A stretch of DNA of 64,000 nt from Pegea sp. RAD2-039 (lineage: Eukaryota; Chordata; Thaliacea; Salpida; Salpidae). The stretch covers positions 310,001 through 374,000 of the forward strand of contig JAQGEQ010000255.1 in assembly GCA_034620365.1 (NCBI GenBank). The letters are read 5' to 3'. The notes under the pieces were generated by a model. That model had not been told where the DNA came from, did no database searches, and was given only the letters and a program-made list of their open reading frames with translations. Shown here piece by piece: positions 23,881 through 37,673 of the stretch (position 1 is its first letter; each line of letters opens with the position of its first letter). Both the position numbers and the translations under genes were made by a program.

Positions 23881-26800
23881 GTAAGCACTGATCACAAGTT
23901 TTACATTATTTAGATAAGTCTTTAAGTTATTTTTTCGTTTATAGTAAAACAAACATTACACTGCTATCTATAATAACTTAGAACTTTAGTAAGTTGTTAT
24001 GTAATGTACATCTAATCAAAAAATAGTAATTAAAATATTATCTTTAATTTAAAAAAATATAAAAATCCCTTTTTGATTACAAATTTATACTAAATATAAT
24101 CAATCAAAATAGTTATTCGATATTAGTAACCTTTAAATTCATTCAAATAAATTCGACAGAATCTTTCTAGAATAAGTAAAATTTTGCACAATTTCCTATA
24201 TCGAAAATAAACTTATATCATCAAGTTGATAGATTAAAAAAGTTTAAGCAAATCCTTTGAGAATTTCACTAGTCATAAAAGAAAAAAGCTATAATGCAGA
24301 ATTGTATAAGAGAAAATTCTTAAATGTTAATAACCTGTGATAATATTTCAACAGCGGCATTAAAAAATGGATTTTAGCTTATTTGCATTGTAAAACTTTT
24401 TGTAACAAATCTTTTAACAAAAGTTTTTTTGAAGTTTATAAGCTTTTAAGCAGCAAATATCAATCATTAACTGATAACTTAAAGTAACATTTAAAAATAA
24501 TAATTCACTAGTCTCAAAGTTTAATTGAATCTGCATTAAATGACTTTTGTTTATTTTTATAAGTATATGTAAACAACCATCTACCAGTAATTTACAAGTA
24601 ATTAGATAAATTAAGGGAAATCACCAAATCGTGAAACGAGTATTTAATTTAAGATTTGATATTTTCAGACAGCTGTTGTTGATACAGTGGTCAAAAATTG
24701 TCTTAATGAAATTAAATTACTTCTATAAAAATAAATTAGAAAGTTTTATTTGTTAAATTACTTAAGCTAGCAGTTTGGCCTGTAGTTTATCTGAACTTTT
24801 TAAAGCAAAATTTTACTTTCTTGCTAGTTAAGGACTAAGTTTTATCCAACATTTTGCAAAATTAAAACTATTTTCTTCGATATAAGTTTAAAAACAATTT
24901 TTTTACAGATTGATTAATTTATTCACGCTATACAGCATACAAAGGCTGAAATATTTCATCATATCTTCTTTCTTTTATCTTATTTTAATCAACAAGTATT
25001 GCAACTTATCTTTATCTTATCTCTGTAGATTATTGAAGACTTTTGCAAAGCTCTTTAAAGTCTACATTTTTTATCTTTACTAACTATTTGCACATTTAAA
25101 AAGATTAAACACAAAAGTGCACGCATACCAATAGACTCTTAATCAATTATCAAATGTCTTTTATGTGTCAAGGAATCAATATTTTTGAAAAGATTTTGAG
25201 GCAAAAATGAATTTTATTGTTACAAATTCTGGGCATTTAGTTTTTTGCATTCAAAAGAGGTTAGTGGAGAAATTCTGCATCATTAAAAGCAAATTTAGTT
25301 TTAAAAACAGATTTGTTAAATAAAAAATGTGTTATTATAACAAACAATTAGTGATAATCATTAACAAAACTTTTACAGTGATTATTTTATCATCAATCTA
25401 GTTTTTAAAGCTTGTTTAATTGATCATATTCACATCCCTACTTTTCAAATTATTTTATAAACCTTTTAAAATATCAGTTTCAATGTTTTTTTTTTAATTT
25501 TCAAACAAAAAGTAAAAAATTTGAACAAATAAAGTTATTTTCGAGAAACTATTTCAATTAAATGTTAAACTAATATTAGCAGAAAATAGATTTTTAGAAA
25601 TTGGTTGAAAATTTTCAAATAAAAGTTGATAAACTCATTTTAATTAAACTTCTGTTTTTATATCAATTTTTCAACTACCACCTACATGAAAACCACAAAT
25701 AAAAACGGTATTTTATGGGAGAAGTTCACACGATTGTAATCAGTGTTTTGAATAGTAAGATAAAAATGTTGTTTTAATTCAAAAAGGAGATCTTTGCTGA
25801 TGAAAGTCAAAAAAGGTACTAATAAACCGAATTAAAAAAACAAAAATTCAAAAGCTTGAATCTTTAAATGAACAATGATTTAAACGACAGATGATAAATT
25901 TGTTAGTTTTGTTAAATTTCCTGATTTTAAATTTAACTTGACAACCAAAAATGTTTAAAGACTGATACAACAGCTTTTTCAAGGTTTAATTAATTACATT
26001 TATCGTAATTTACAAAAATTGTTTTAATTTGCATTTTTGTAACAATCGTCAAAGCTAATTATCTAATTCAACTTGTTTATAAGTTTACATAATCATTTTC
26101 TACTTGTAAAATATAAGCAAGCAAATAAAGTAAGAAAAAAATACTTAATTCAATATGGATAGAAAAAACATCTATGTTTACTTGGTTTAAATTCTATTAA
26201 AAAGTAATAAAGGAGCTGCATAAGAAAATATTAAAATTATTAGGAAAAATAACAATTACGATTTGGGCCAGTTTTGTCGCAATGTTTTCTTATTCATAAA
26301 TTAAATGAAATTTGAAACATTAATTTATTTTTCAGTTGTTTCTTTTGTCTATTTTGTTTTAATACTTTACAAGAGATTAACCTTTGAACAAGTACTTACT
26401 ATTTTATTTCACGTAAGTTTGTTTAATAAAAATAAGGTTTGTTTATCAATGATTTAGCATCAAGATAAATTGAAATTAAAGAAAAGGTATTTATTGAAAA
26501 AATATGCAACATTTATGATTAAACAAATTAGAATTAAATTAAAAAGTTTAATTTATAAAATTTTAGATTTATATTTATTTTATACAGGTATCAAATAAAA
26601 TTAAGATGCTTAAGTTTGCTGGCTGCAAACAATTTTTTAAGATTAGATAGGACAAAATTACATTCGGGCAAAATTGGCATTTTTAATTATCCGTATAATA
26701 TATATTTTACTTATAATATACATTAATCTGCTACTTGATAAATTGTCGCAGATTCGTACGTCAAAGCCGAAAAATAATTACATGTAATTTAAGATTAAAC

Positions 26801-28379
26801 ATTTCTTTAATTATATTTATTTAAAAAAATAAACAATTATAATAAAGGTTTTAAATTCTCAATCTAAAAACGTAATTTTCATAAAATCTTGTTGTTTCAA
26901 TTATTTTTTCATTAATCATACTTAGCATTAGTTATATATTATTAAAACATGCAAATATTGTACAATTTATATACAGCAATTTAAAAACTATCACAATAAT
27001 AAACAAACATGCTTTTTGAGTTTAATTTTTTTAAAGATTGTTTTATAAATGATACAAACACTGAAAATTAATCATATATAGGGAGACGATCGAGTTAGCA
27101 GCAGACAAGTATCTCTAGTTAATCTCAGTGAGCATAATAAACTTCTTGTGATTATTGCATACTTACTGTACATTAATCTCTTATTTTCGAAAGTTGCAAA
27201 TATTGTAAAAATGAGTTATAACTATTGGGATCGCCGAAAAAATCCTGAGAACCACTGTTTTAAAGTAATAAACTATTTTCAAAAGTTTATAAGCTCTTGG
27301 TAAAAATACGGAGATAAAAGTTTAGTTGAAAGCATTTAACGAAAGAATAAAAAATTATAATATTTAAAGTATACTTTTGAAAAACATTTTTATTGTATGT
27401 TAACAAAATAAATAAAACTGAAGTTATTTAAAAAATATAATTAGAAGCTCTGATTTTAAATTGAAAATAAATAACTCAACATTTGCATGAAAATAGAGTT
27501 GTTAGTTTCGTAAAAGTCTTTTAAAGGTCGATATCTATTTGTTGCTTATTAAAATACTTAAATTGTTCTTGTTAATTCAAAATTAAATATTATTTATACT
27601 AACATTTCTTACCTTAATGGTTTTTTATCAAAAATTATTACTCTTAAACAAGTTGAATATTGTAACACTGAACATTTAATGGTTTGTTTACAAAAACTAA
27701 TCTGAAGTTCATATATCATATTAAAAATGTATTTACTGATGTTAATATCTTAAAACAAGTTTTTACACTGTCATGGTATTTACATATTTCTATATATCAT
27801 CAAATTTAGTTTACATATATTTATCTAATTATCTAATTTTTGTTATTAAATCTGCTGTTTTAATTTTTAATATTATATATTTTTAATTGATTATTCTTTG
27901 ACAGATTATTTTTTATAATGATTATAATAATAATGATTTTTTGTTACATTATTGTTTTTAATTTTATATTATATATTTATTATATTTATAAGGCCTTTGC
28001 TATGTACTGTAAAATCATGAAACTATATAAATATTTATTTAATTTACTTAATTGGTCTACTTTAATTTTGTTATTAATTCTTTTCCACATAATTTTTATA
28101 GGTGTTGTATCGGTTTATTTACTGATAATATTAATGTAATATTTTTTAAATAATTGTAATAAAAAAATTGACATTTTTCAATCTTGTTTTATATTTTTTC
28201 TTAATGTTTTTACAATATGATTATTAAATTTGAGTTTATATATATTTTTTTATTGACTTATAATTTATTTATTTCCATGAATTTTATATTTTTTAGTTTT
28301 AAAATGGTGTAGTTAGTTTTTGTCTAAATTTGTACATAACCGTCTGATTATCATTTATTTGAGTGCTTAAAAATTCAAA
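23881..28379. other. AT-rich intergenic or intronic region
   Basis: About 4.5 kb with no supported gene. A 75-codon frame around 27080-27302 and a 73-codon hydrophobic frame at 27918-28139 are composition-driven. One end of a possible hAT element is listed separately. The last 100 bases hold the presumed 5' UTR of the MICOS-like gene. Confidence 0.4.
27228..27258 (-). mobile_element. Possible hAT-type transposon terminus
   Basis: Read on the minus strand, the sequence begins CAGTGGTTCTCA and continues with a T-run and 'cggcgatccc', similar to terminal inverted repeats of hAT (Charlie-like) elements. The partner terminus and target duplication were not found, so this is a weak call. Confidence 0.3.
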
Positions 28380-29747
28380 ATGCCTAAAAAACCTGTAACA
28401 GATCTCTCTATATATGAAGAAGAGAAAAAAGAATGTAAAGAACCTTCAAAACAAGTGAAAAATAATTACTTTAGTCCAGGTACTTTGTTGATGAGTGGTT
28501 ATACTAAGGTAAAAAGTTTAGCTGCCTCAACTAAGGACTTTGGTAATTATTTAAATACTCGTGAAGGCAAAATTAAAGTTGGGTCAATTCTATTAACACC
28601 TATAGCCAGCTTTTTATTGGTGAGAAAACGTTGTAGTAGATTAGTTAGATATGGGACCCCCATTCTTACTACTGGTATTGTGAGTAGTATTCATTATCCA
28701 AAAGAGATGCATTCTTTATATTGCTCAAGTACAAGTCAATCACTTGATGTATATGATAAAGTTTCAAAAAATCAATCTAGACTTTGGACTCAATTGCAAG
28801 ATTCTACGGTAATGTATTATTGACTGTATATATTTATTCAATTATATAAAATTTAATAATAATTTATAAATTTTTTTACTTATGTTGATTATATAAATGT
28901 AATTTAAGTGTTACTATTTAATCAAGTAAGTTGAAATGGCTTAAGAAATTCAAAATTTAGTTTAATAATTGAAAGCAATATTAAGTTTATCAATAAATTG
29001 TTATCAACTTATAACTAGTTACTTCTGTAAAGCATATATATAATAATGTTTACTTAAAAACCACTCTTATAAAGTAAATAGATACAATAATAATAACTTT
29101 AGTTAATTATTATATTATTTAGATGTTAATATTTATATTTTCATTTATAGAAAATTGGAATAAAGACTGATGAACAAAATCAAAGTTCTGGAAGTATCAA
29201 CTCTCAATGTAATACAGCTGATAGTGATGAGCTTGATGAGCTTGATGAACAGTTGCTTTATAAAGAGAATTCATCATTTTTTGATACAGATGATGAAGAA
29301 GTCATTATTAGTTGTAATAAACCATCAAATGAAGATGATGTTAAACCATCTTTTGATGAAGATTATAAACCATCTGATGGTGATTGTAACAATCCATCTA
29401 AAAATCCTATTTCATCTTCTGATCCAATTGATAAGAAGCAAAACGATCTTGATGATTCATCAAATAAACTTGAAGCTGCTTTTAAATCTAAAGCTGTTGC
29501 TGATGGTATCACAAAACACAAGATTCTAATTCGAATTGAACCAAATCAAACCTTAAAATGCGAATGTGAAGAAAACAGAAAGAAAGAAAAAACAGAACTA
29601 CCGGGAGTTCGTTGCACTAGTGCTGATGAAGACTCCTTGGAAGTTGTTGATGTGTCTTTCAATAACAATCTTTCTAAACAGACTTCAGATTATGGCCAGT
29701 CTATTGAAGAAGATGATGATATGTATTCTGCTCGAGAAAGAGAGTGA
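28380..29747 (+). CDS. MIC26/MIC27 (APOO/APOOL)-like MICOS subunit with long acidic C-terminus
   Basis: Two exons, 28380-28808 and 29151-29747, phase 0 junction, 341 aa. Residues about 30-142 follow the apolipoprotein O family plan: FSPGTLLMSGYTKVKSLA, an amphipathic stretch, then the hydrophobic pair VGSILLTPIASFLLVRK and YGTPILTTGIVSSIHYPKE, with the family's arginine-rich linker and 'YP'. MIC26/27 proteins sit in the inner mitochondrial membrane at crista junctions and modulate cristae and cardiolipin. The second exon adds about 199 residues rich in Asp, Glu and Ser, repeating 'KPS(N/F/D)' and ending in an acidic tail; vertebrate homologues (about 200 aa) lack it. There is an in-frame stop just upstream of the ATG, fixing the start. 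If the second exon belonged to another transcript, retention of the intron would end the protein after 147 aa. Confidence 0.6.
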
Positions 29748-31406
29748 ATTATCACCTGTTTTTAATTTGTGCTTTAATTTATTGTAATGTAATTTGTTTG
29801 TCTTGAATAAAATATATTATTTGATTTTGTCATATTAATTGAAGTAACAAGTAGTGAGCTGTTTAATCTATTTCCACTGCAGCTTTAGTCTATAATAATA
29901 ACAATTGTGTTAATTTGAATGCTAAGATGAGAGAGTATAACTGATATCTCAACTAATTACAAACATGAGTTCTAGTTAAATTTGCGTTTTGAAATGTTAA
30001 TAGTTAAGAAGAGTTAAACCGGTATTTAGAAAATTGTAAATCAAGATATTTGTTCAATTAGAAATAAAGAAAGACTCACTTTTAACAAATAAGAATCTTC
30101 TACTAGATAAACTCTTAATCAAAGAAACACTCAGATTATCGCTGAATTAATTCAGGATTTTTTCTAAATATTTTTTTCTACCTCTTAGATTAAAGCTAAT
30201 GAAGCTTCACAAAGAGCTAAAAAATGTTAATACATCTTGTTTATATAAGTATAATTAATTTACGATCTCAAAATTTTAATTTGAAAACTATTCAATTTTT
30301 AAAATAGGCTAAACGAAATTGATAAAAAGTTTTAGGAATTGCTTAGTCTGCTCTGTTTGATTAAAACCACAGACCTTATAATATACTAAGTAAAGCTTTT
30401 ATAAGCTATTTCAAGATTACGTTTTTTATTTAATATTCTTTTAGTTTAAAGTTTTCTTAAAATAGTTTAAAGTCTAAGTTTTCGTCTAACAGCGTTATCA
30501 GAACTTAGTTTTAGAAAAAGCTGATGAAGATGACTCGAGATATACATAAATTAAAAAAAAAATGTATAAGCTGAGCTTGCAAAAAACTCAAAACTATATA
30601 AAACTAATGACAAAACCAAATCTTTAGCTTAATTACATTAATGATACCGTCACTACCTAGACTAATTACATATAGCTTGAATTTTTTTGAATAGATAAGG
30701 AGGGCTCACAACGAAAAAATATCTTAAGGGGCCATAAGCAATAAATATAATTTTTACATTTCTCTATTTTTTGCTTTACTTTGTAGTTCAAAACAATTTT
30801 GTGAAAACCTGCTTAAGCTTGATATTTACACTATTTTAGATTATTGATAGCCCTTAAAGATCGTTTTAACATAGGTATATATATAATTGAAATTTAAAAT
30901 TCAGAATTCTAAACTTATATTTACATTTAAATTAGTAGTTTAAAGCATGACTAAAAAAGTAAATTCCTTTTTATAGATTTTTATAACTAATTTTGTATTA
31001 TATAATAAGCAAATGAACAAAGTTATTAATTTATTTTCCAAAATTTTCTTGTAGTATAAACTTACTTTATAACTAAATAGCTTTATCTTTCATTAAATGA
31101 ATAATTTGCAATGAAATTGTTCATAAATACAGTAAGTCGTTGGCTACTTTTTTGATGCTATTTTGTTATCTATAGGTTTTATTTAAAAATAATTAATTTT
31201 TTTCTATTGATTAGTGACGTAAAAAAATTAAAAATAAATGATTTTATTCATAATATTTCACAAAGAATGAGAAGAAAATAACTTAACTGCTTGAGTCATT
31301 GTAGAAAAATTGGTTTTTGACATGTTAGTATCGGGTATTGCCTTTTTGCTGTACAAGTCAACGTTTAGGTTTTTCTATAACTATTCTTGAATTTTGGTTA
31401 TAAAAT
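29748..31406. other. Intergenic, RPSA upstream region
   Basis: AT-rich; nothing coding. A less AT-rich stretch at about 31310-31406, just before the RPSA start, is the likely promoter and 5' UTR, with pyrimidine-rich 'cctttttgctg' that could serve as a TOP-like start. Confidence 0.4.
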
Positions 31407-33639
31407 ATGTCAGGAGGTAAATAAAAAGTTTTTTTTTATTGATTTTACTAAAAAGTTTAGATTTTTTATTCGATTTTTATATTTTTTCTTCAGTTTAAGT
31501 GCAAAGCTTTGTTTTTAAAGTTATAATTCTTAGCTTTTTCTCATCTGATTCATTTTATGTTTTTAAATTAATTATTTTATTCTATTTGATCGATTATTGA
31601 ATCATTTTTTTTAGGTTTTATAATAAATTAACAATTTAAAGTATTATAATTTTAAGAACTTAACATATTGTTAACTTATTACTTTGAATTAGTTTTTTAG
31701 CTTTTAAAATATTAATTTATTATTTATTTGTGTTCTAAAATGTTTTATTTAGTTTCTTTCTAGATTATTTTCATTTAGTTATATGTTAATTTTTTTCAAT
31801 AAATTGATTTTTAAATTTATTTTTGTGAATGATTTATAAAAAATACAACTTAGTTAATCAAATTCATATTTCTTTAAAATTATGAATTATATTTTTTATT
31901 GTTGTCATATTTAACATTTGTTTAACATTTAGATAGAAATATTTAAAAGAATTTTAGTGAATTAAGAATGTATAAATTATTTTATTTTAATGGTTTTATG
32001 AGATTCAATTTTTATGAATAAACTTATAAAATATTAATTTATTTTTATAAACAGTTATTTATGGATATTAACTCAATAAGACCATTTCATAAATTATTTT
32101 AATTCTTTTTATTTCTATTATTTTTTATATTTTAATTCAGCTGAAGTAAATCAAGTATAATATGATTTAGATTTTTATATTTATTATAATTTATTTTACT
32201 TAATGTCATCATTTTTATTTAATCTTTAAATTTTCAGGACTTGATGTTTTTGAACTCAAAGAGGATGACCTCTTAAAGATGGTTTCAGCTCATGTGCATT
32301 TGGGCTCTCAACAATGTGATCATCAGATGTTGCAATATGCTTTCAAAGCTCGCCAACAAGATGGAGTTCATGTTATTAATCTTCGAAAGGTTTGTGAATT
32401 TTACATTTTTTATCTTTGAATTATATTTAAATTTTACTCTCTAGACTTGGGAAAAAATCCTTTTCGCAGCCAGAGCTATTGCTGCTGTAGAAAACCCAGC
32501 TGATGTTTGTGTCATCTCTTCAAGAATTAATGGTCAAAGAGCCATCTTGAAGTTTGCTGCAGCAACTGGAGCTACACCAATTGCTGGTCGATTCACTCCT
32601 GGAGCTTTCACCAATCAGATTCAAGTAATTTAAAGACTTTTTTAATCCATAAATTTTGATTTTTTACAATATTTTCTTCCAACATTTGTTAGTTTTTTAT
32701 TTATATAAATTCTCATCTATAAAATATTTTGTGAATCCATTTGTGAATTTGTTTATATTTCTTTTGACTACTAAAGAGTTTGAAAAGCTACTTGAGTCAA
32801 ACCTTCTTAATCTAAGTGGAACTTACTGCAATAAATTTAAAAAGAAAAACTTTTAATATCTACCTTCTCATTAAAATCATATTTTATCTTTACCATCTGG
32901 CTTTAACTTCCCAAATTTCACAATTCCTAACAACCAACAATTTATCAGTTTCTGAAATAATTGTAAAGTGTCTCCCACTAGCTCCTTTAAATCATATTCC
33001 TTGATTTTATCATCATCTAATCTTCCATTCATCTTTCAGGCCGCTTTCCGTGAACCTCGTCTTTTGATTGTCACTGACCCAAGAGCCGATCATCAACCAA
33101 TCACTGAGTCAGCTTATGTCAACATCCCTCTTATCGCTCTTTGTAACACCGACTCGCCTCTTCGCTACGTTGATATTGCAATTCCATGCAACAACAAAGG
33201 AAAACATTCTGTCGGTTTGATGTGGTGGCTCTTGGCACGCGAAGTACTTCGTCTCAGAGGAACTATTCCTCGCAACCAAGAATGGGATGTTATGTGCGAT
33301 TTGTACTTCTATCGTGATCCAGAAGAGATCGAGAAAGATGAACAACAGGTTAGTGTGACGTCATCACATCGTGAAGCTTTGATTTTATCGATTTGTTTAC
33401 AGTTGGCTGCTAAGGAAGTTGAGGAAGTCCCTCAAACTGAATGGACTAGTGAAGCTGGTCCCACAGATTGGGCTGATGCAACTGCTGCTGTGGCTGCCCT
33501 TGCTATTTCAGCTAATGCAGAACCTCTTCAAACTGACGACTGGTCGGCTGCTACACCTGCTCCAAAGGAACCAGCAACAGGTGATTGGAAACCTGCAACT
33601 GAAGATTGGGGAGCCACTGCTCCTACTGGTAGCTGGTAG
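31407..33639 (+). CDS. RPSA: 40S ribosomal protein SA (uS2, laminin-receptor precursor)
   Basis: Five exons: 31407-31416, 32238-32389, 32445-32624, 33040-33348, 33403-33639 (295 aa, same as human). It is a structural component of the small ribosomal subunit needed for 18S rRNA maturation, and in vertebrates also a cell-surface laminin-binding precursor. Exon 1 encodes only MSG plus one base. The uS2 core is near-identical: [100 protein letters not shown]. The C-terminus carries metazoan-type acidic Trp repeats (TDDWS, TGDWK, TEDWG). The 54-bp last intron (33349-33402) has no stop and is a multiple of three, so its retention would add 18 residues. Its stop lies 132 bases from the convergent gene on the minus strand. 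Confidence 0.98.
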
Positions 33640-33770
33640 AAGATTTCAATGAAATAAATCTTTAAAAACATTAAATGTTGTTGAGATTTTATTTGATGTA
33701 GTTATACAAGCAGAATGTTTTTGTTCAAAGTTAAAAAATTAGAAATAGTTGAAAAAAAAGTTCCTGATCT

Positions 33771-36116
33771 TCATAATCCGTTGTAAAGAATATCTTCAAA
33801 ATATCTGTAAAAAAAAAACAGTTTTTATCGAGAAGTTTGTTGATTTGTGTCTTTACTAACCAAATAGTAAAAAGTAGCTGATAGAAATATGATCCAACTA
33901 TAGCCAGGCAGGTTTCTCCTACAGTTGTTACCTAGATAAAATGACAATCAATAGGACAGGACCTAAACTTGAGGTGGTTCTTGGACTAATTGAAGAAAGA
34001 TATCTCTATAGTGATTTACTCGGTTTAACATCTAACTTGACAAATGTAAATAAAAACCATTTCAGCTAAGTGATGATTATATTAGAATCGAAAGCAAAGA
34101 TATTTCTTCATTTTACATCAACAGACCATTTTCATTTCTCTATCAAGTCCTTATCTTGCAAGGGAGTCACTAAATAAATTCACCTGTAAGTGCTCTTTGC
34201 TGCATCTTGTAAGGTTCATAATTTGCAAAAATTTTCATAAAATTCCTCATTACTCCTTCTACCTCTGTTTTACTAATAATATTTTCTCCTTTTCTGACAT
34301 AAACAAAACCAGATTAAATTAAGAATTATTCTACAAATACCTCACTTCATCAATAACAAGAAGCCAACAAGAAGATTTTTCGGATTTTTTAGGTCAACCT
34401 TATGATGAAATTTTTGTTTATCTGTAAAATTCCAAGTTTCATTCATTGAATGGCCCCAATTAGTGGCAACCATTTCACTTTTTCTTGAACCCCAAACCTT
34501 TCAAAGACAATTTTTAGCAACAAATCTACAAAAACTTTGATCTAACAGACTTACTTTACTGCCGCAGTTAAAAAAAAGCTCTGTATAGGTTGGTTGGAAA
34601 CCTCCATATGCTGTAAACAGACTGTATCGGCATTTTACTGTATCAACTTCAATAGAATCATGATAATATTCAATATTTGATCTTGGAGTAAAGAGAGAAG
34701 AGTATGTCTACAATTAACAGAAGTAACAAATAACTCATCTTTCAAAAAGTCTTAATATTGAAATGAAAAAGTTTCATTATTTTTATAGATATATTTTTAG
34801 TTATAATTAAACTGTTCAATAAACTAATTAACCAGGTTTTATTAAATTTTTTTTTGGAAAGCTTTGTATGGTGATATTATTATAACTTGTCCGTCTCCGT
34901 AGTGAAATGGTTGTCACGACCCCTAAAACATACAAAGTCCTGGGTTCGACTCCAAGCAGACAAATATTTGCGACAAGGAAAAGTCCATAAAAACCCGGGT
35001 AGAAGTGTTAATTTGTTTTCTGACTTCTAGGAGACGCAAAACTCTGAATTTAAAGCCGGAGTTGAAGTCTCATAGACAGTTCGTCGCTGTACTCAGCATC
35101 GTTCTGGTAGTTCCTGTGATGCCAGCTTGTTGTAGCTGCATCAGTTCTTCTGTTCCACTGCAGAACCTTGTTGGTGTGAAGAGCAGGATCCTGCTGTATG
35201 GGCAACAACTGGATCTCCATAATTTCTGACCTGTCTCACATTATAACCATTCTTGACCGAATCAGGTCAGTCATTACAAATGATTTTACAGAACTAATAA
35301 AGGGGTCGTTATATAACAAACATATAACCGATAATTATTTTGAGTTAGTTATAGCTTTTCATTAGATGATATACACATTTGTTAGCGCCATAAATAAAAT
35401 CTAAAGAAAAATTATATTGTCAATAACTAATGGTTTACCAGCAAGCTAAACTGTTTGATAATTTCATTTGAGTTTTGAATCCAAAATAGAAGAATAAAAG
35501 GCCAGCCTGATGCAGATCCAACATCAACACCATTATCATAATTTCTTTTGTATCAGTGAACAAAAAAATGTTAATCAAAATTTACAACAAAACTGATCAA
35601 GTATAATTGTATAATAATTATTAGTTAATAATAAATTTACATCAACAGGCCTACCTGTAAATTTTATTGTAAAATATTTTATTTCCTGTTTGTATTTTGT
35701 CTAACTTTGTATAGTAACCAATCTATGAAAAATAAAATATATTCTGATTAAGATAGATGTAGAAAAACAATTCACAAAAATGCCTTTTTGATTTATAGTC
35801 TGGTTATAAGAGACGATATATTTTCAAGATAAGATTTACATACATTATTCCCACCATCAAATACATATGGGTTTCCTCCACGTAATATATAAGTTGCGTT
35901 TTCACCCATATCATATGAGTAACGATAAAAATTAGGAATGAGTTTTTCAGCTGAAGCTTGAGCTTTTCTGACTGCTGAGATTAAATCTTCAAATTTTATA
36001 ACTGCAAATAAAAAATATTTAAGTTTATAAGTTTATAAATAGTTGTAACTAGGCTTACTTGCTGATATGATTCCCTGACTAAATATAATCAACAATAGAA
36101 CACTCTTTAAAATCAT
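33771..36116 (-). CDS. Unrecognised secreted protein, multi-exon (model incomplete)
   Basis: Exon 1 (36059-36116) encodes a signal peptide (core SVLLLIIFSQGIISA). Exon 2 (35844-36001) encodes FEDLISAVRKAQASAEKLIP and a Gly/Asn-rich turn (FDGGNN). Further exons: about 35439-35551 (NYDNGVDVGSASGWPFILLF), 34555-34707 (contains CRYSLFTAYGGFQPTYTE), 34346-34497 (VWGSRKSEMVATNWGHS, then VDLKNPKNLLVGFLLL), 34184-34293 (KGENIISKTEVEGVMRNF), 33918 down to 33857/33861 (GETCLAIVGSYFYQLLFTIW) and possibly 33771-33804. Phases agree for exons 1-2 and from 35439 onward. Between exon 2 and the next exon one small exon or another junction is missing, and the 3' end is one base out of phase with the attractive last exon. 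No known domain was identified. A SINE (34893-35290) lies in the intron between 34707 and 35439. Expected extracellular. Confidence 0.55.
34893..35290 (+). repeat. SINE with tRNA-Val-derived head
   Basis: The first 72 bases (34893-34964) resemble a valine tRNA (tctccgtagtg, ggttgtcacg, gggttcgactcc, gcagaca), with a decayed anticodon stem. A tRNA-unrelated body follows (gagacgcaaaactc, taaagccggagttg, ctcatagacagttcgtc), shared with 61851-62240 and the tail at 41-180. It sits inside an intron of the minus-strand secreted-protein gene. Confidence 0.85.
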
Positions 36117-36990
36117 CTTGAGATTAGTTAGAAGTTATCTTTAGAGTTAAGCTTATTAAACAATTGAAGAAAATATTTATTCTAAGATATTAAAACTTTT
36201 CAGAACAATAATAATAAATTATAAAGATAAAAAAATGAGTTTTAAAGATGAAGCATTAAATCAAATTAGAAAAAGAATGGCTTCATTAATAATATCTGAT
36301 GATATCATTCTACAATTGCTGGTAGAAAATTACCGGAAATTACATCATTAATTATTTCGATATTAATCGGTGTAAAGACGCATGACGCTAAAACTGTAAA
36401 AAATGTTAAAAGGGATTCTATACAAGTTCCAAGAAATCTCTTAAAATAAAAATTATTCATACATCAAATAACACACGTGACAAAATAGAGATGAAAAAGT
36501 ATATAATTTATATTATAAAATATTATTCATTAAAAATATTCAAATTAGTCAACGTTTTAAAACTAAGCAAATACAACCACCTAAAAAATCAAATTTAAAA
36601 TAACTAACTTTCGATGCTTTCTTCAAATTAAAATAACTCTAACAAAAGTTTATTTTGTTTTTAACAGTTCTTAATAATCTTTATAAACTGCATTAAAAAT
36701 TCACAAACTAACAAAACCATTTACTAAAATTGATATTAAAATATTTTATCTTAGAAATCATCTTACAACATTATCTTATATTTGTAATTTTCTTATTTTT
36801 TACATATCAGAAAGTTAAATTAAACTAAGATGACCTAAGTCAATTTTTCTTTTCCATCTTTAAGATAACTTGTGACTGACAACTTTGCTTAATTGTTTTA
36901 TATTTAAAAAAATATTTATGACTCATATTCAAACTGACTAAACATGCTTATTCATAAGTGATTAATTTCTATTTATTGTTTTACTTTCAT

Positions 36991-37559
36991 ATTAAATATG
37001 ATAGTTATAAACATCGTCTTAGCTTCTTAAATTCAGATGCTTTAAAAATTCTACGAGTTAAATGCGACTTAATTCTTATTCTTAAAGTTATCCACAATTT
37101 AGTTGACCATTAATTCGATGATTTCTTTTCCATTAGTCCTCCCTCAAGTTGTATTAACTCAGACGACACACATTACATCTTAATAAGCCCATATCACCTG
37201 GTACATTGGTCAGGGCGAATTTTTTCTCATATCACAAAATTAGTGCTTGGAACCAGCTGCCATCAGACATTGTCATGTCAGAATCACTCGTGTTGTTTAA
37301 AAAGAAGTTGAACCGTTATAATATTGCCAACACTGTCATTTCTAAATTGTGATTTTTTCCTTTTTGTATATTATTAGCAATCTATGTAATTGTTTACTGT
37401 TATATGGTTTGAAGGTTATCGAAATGCCACGTGTTACATCTTTTGTTTTCTGTATTTCTAACTTTATAGATGTTATTTGTGGGAATGTGTGTTAGCAAGA
37501 GGTGCTCTCTTCAGGCACTCTTCTGTGCATTTACTGTAGTAAATAAATAAATAAACAAA

Positions 37560-37646
<87 letters not shown>

Positions 37647-37673
37647 ATGAATAAATAAATAAATAAATTACTT
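36991..37673 (+). mobile_element. 5'-truncated LINE (Jockey/CR1-like) with long (AAAT)n tail
   Basis: Nucleotide similarity to the LINE copies at 52930-53780 and 54700-55880 covers the last coding part (translates to pieces like LNKPISPGTL, WNQLPS, LFKKKLNRYNIAN, with frameshifts and stops) and the common 3' end 'gtgtgttagcaagaggtgct'. The tail is about 130 bases of AAAT repeats (37537-37671), the longest in the window, which suggests either a young insertion or repeat expansion. Confidence 0.8.

Noticed and set aside
27918-28139. Small membrane protein
   Set aside because: Hydrophobicity follows from T-rich sequence; no conserved features or promoter-like context.
31417-32237. snoRNA in RPSA introns, as in vertebrates
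   Set aside because: Vertebrate RPSA introns host H/ACA snoRNAs, but I could not see convincing H and ACA boxes with paired hairpins here by eye; a covariance search would decide.
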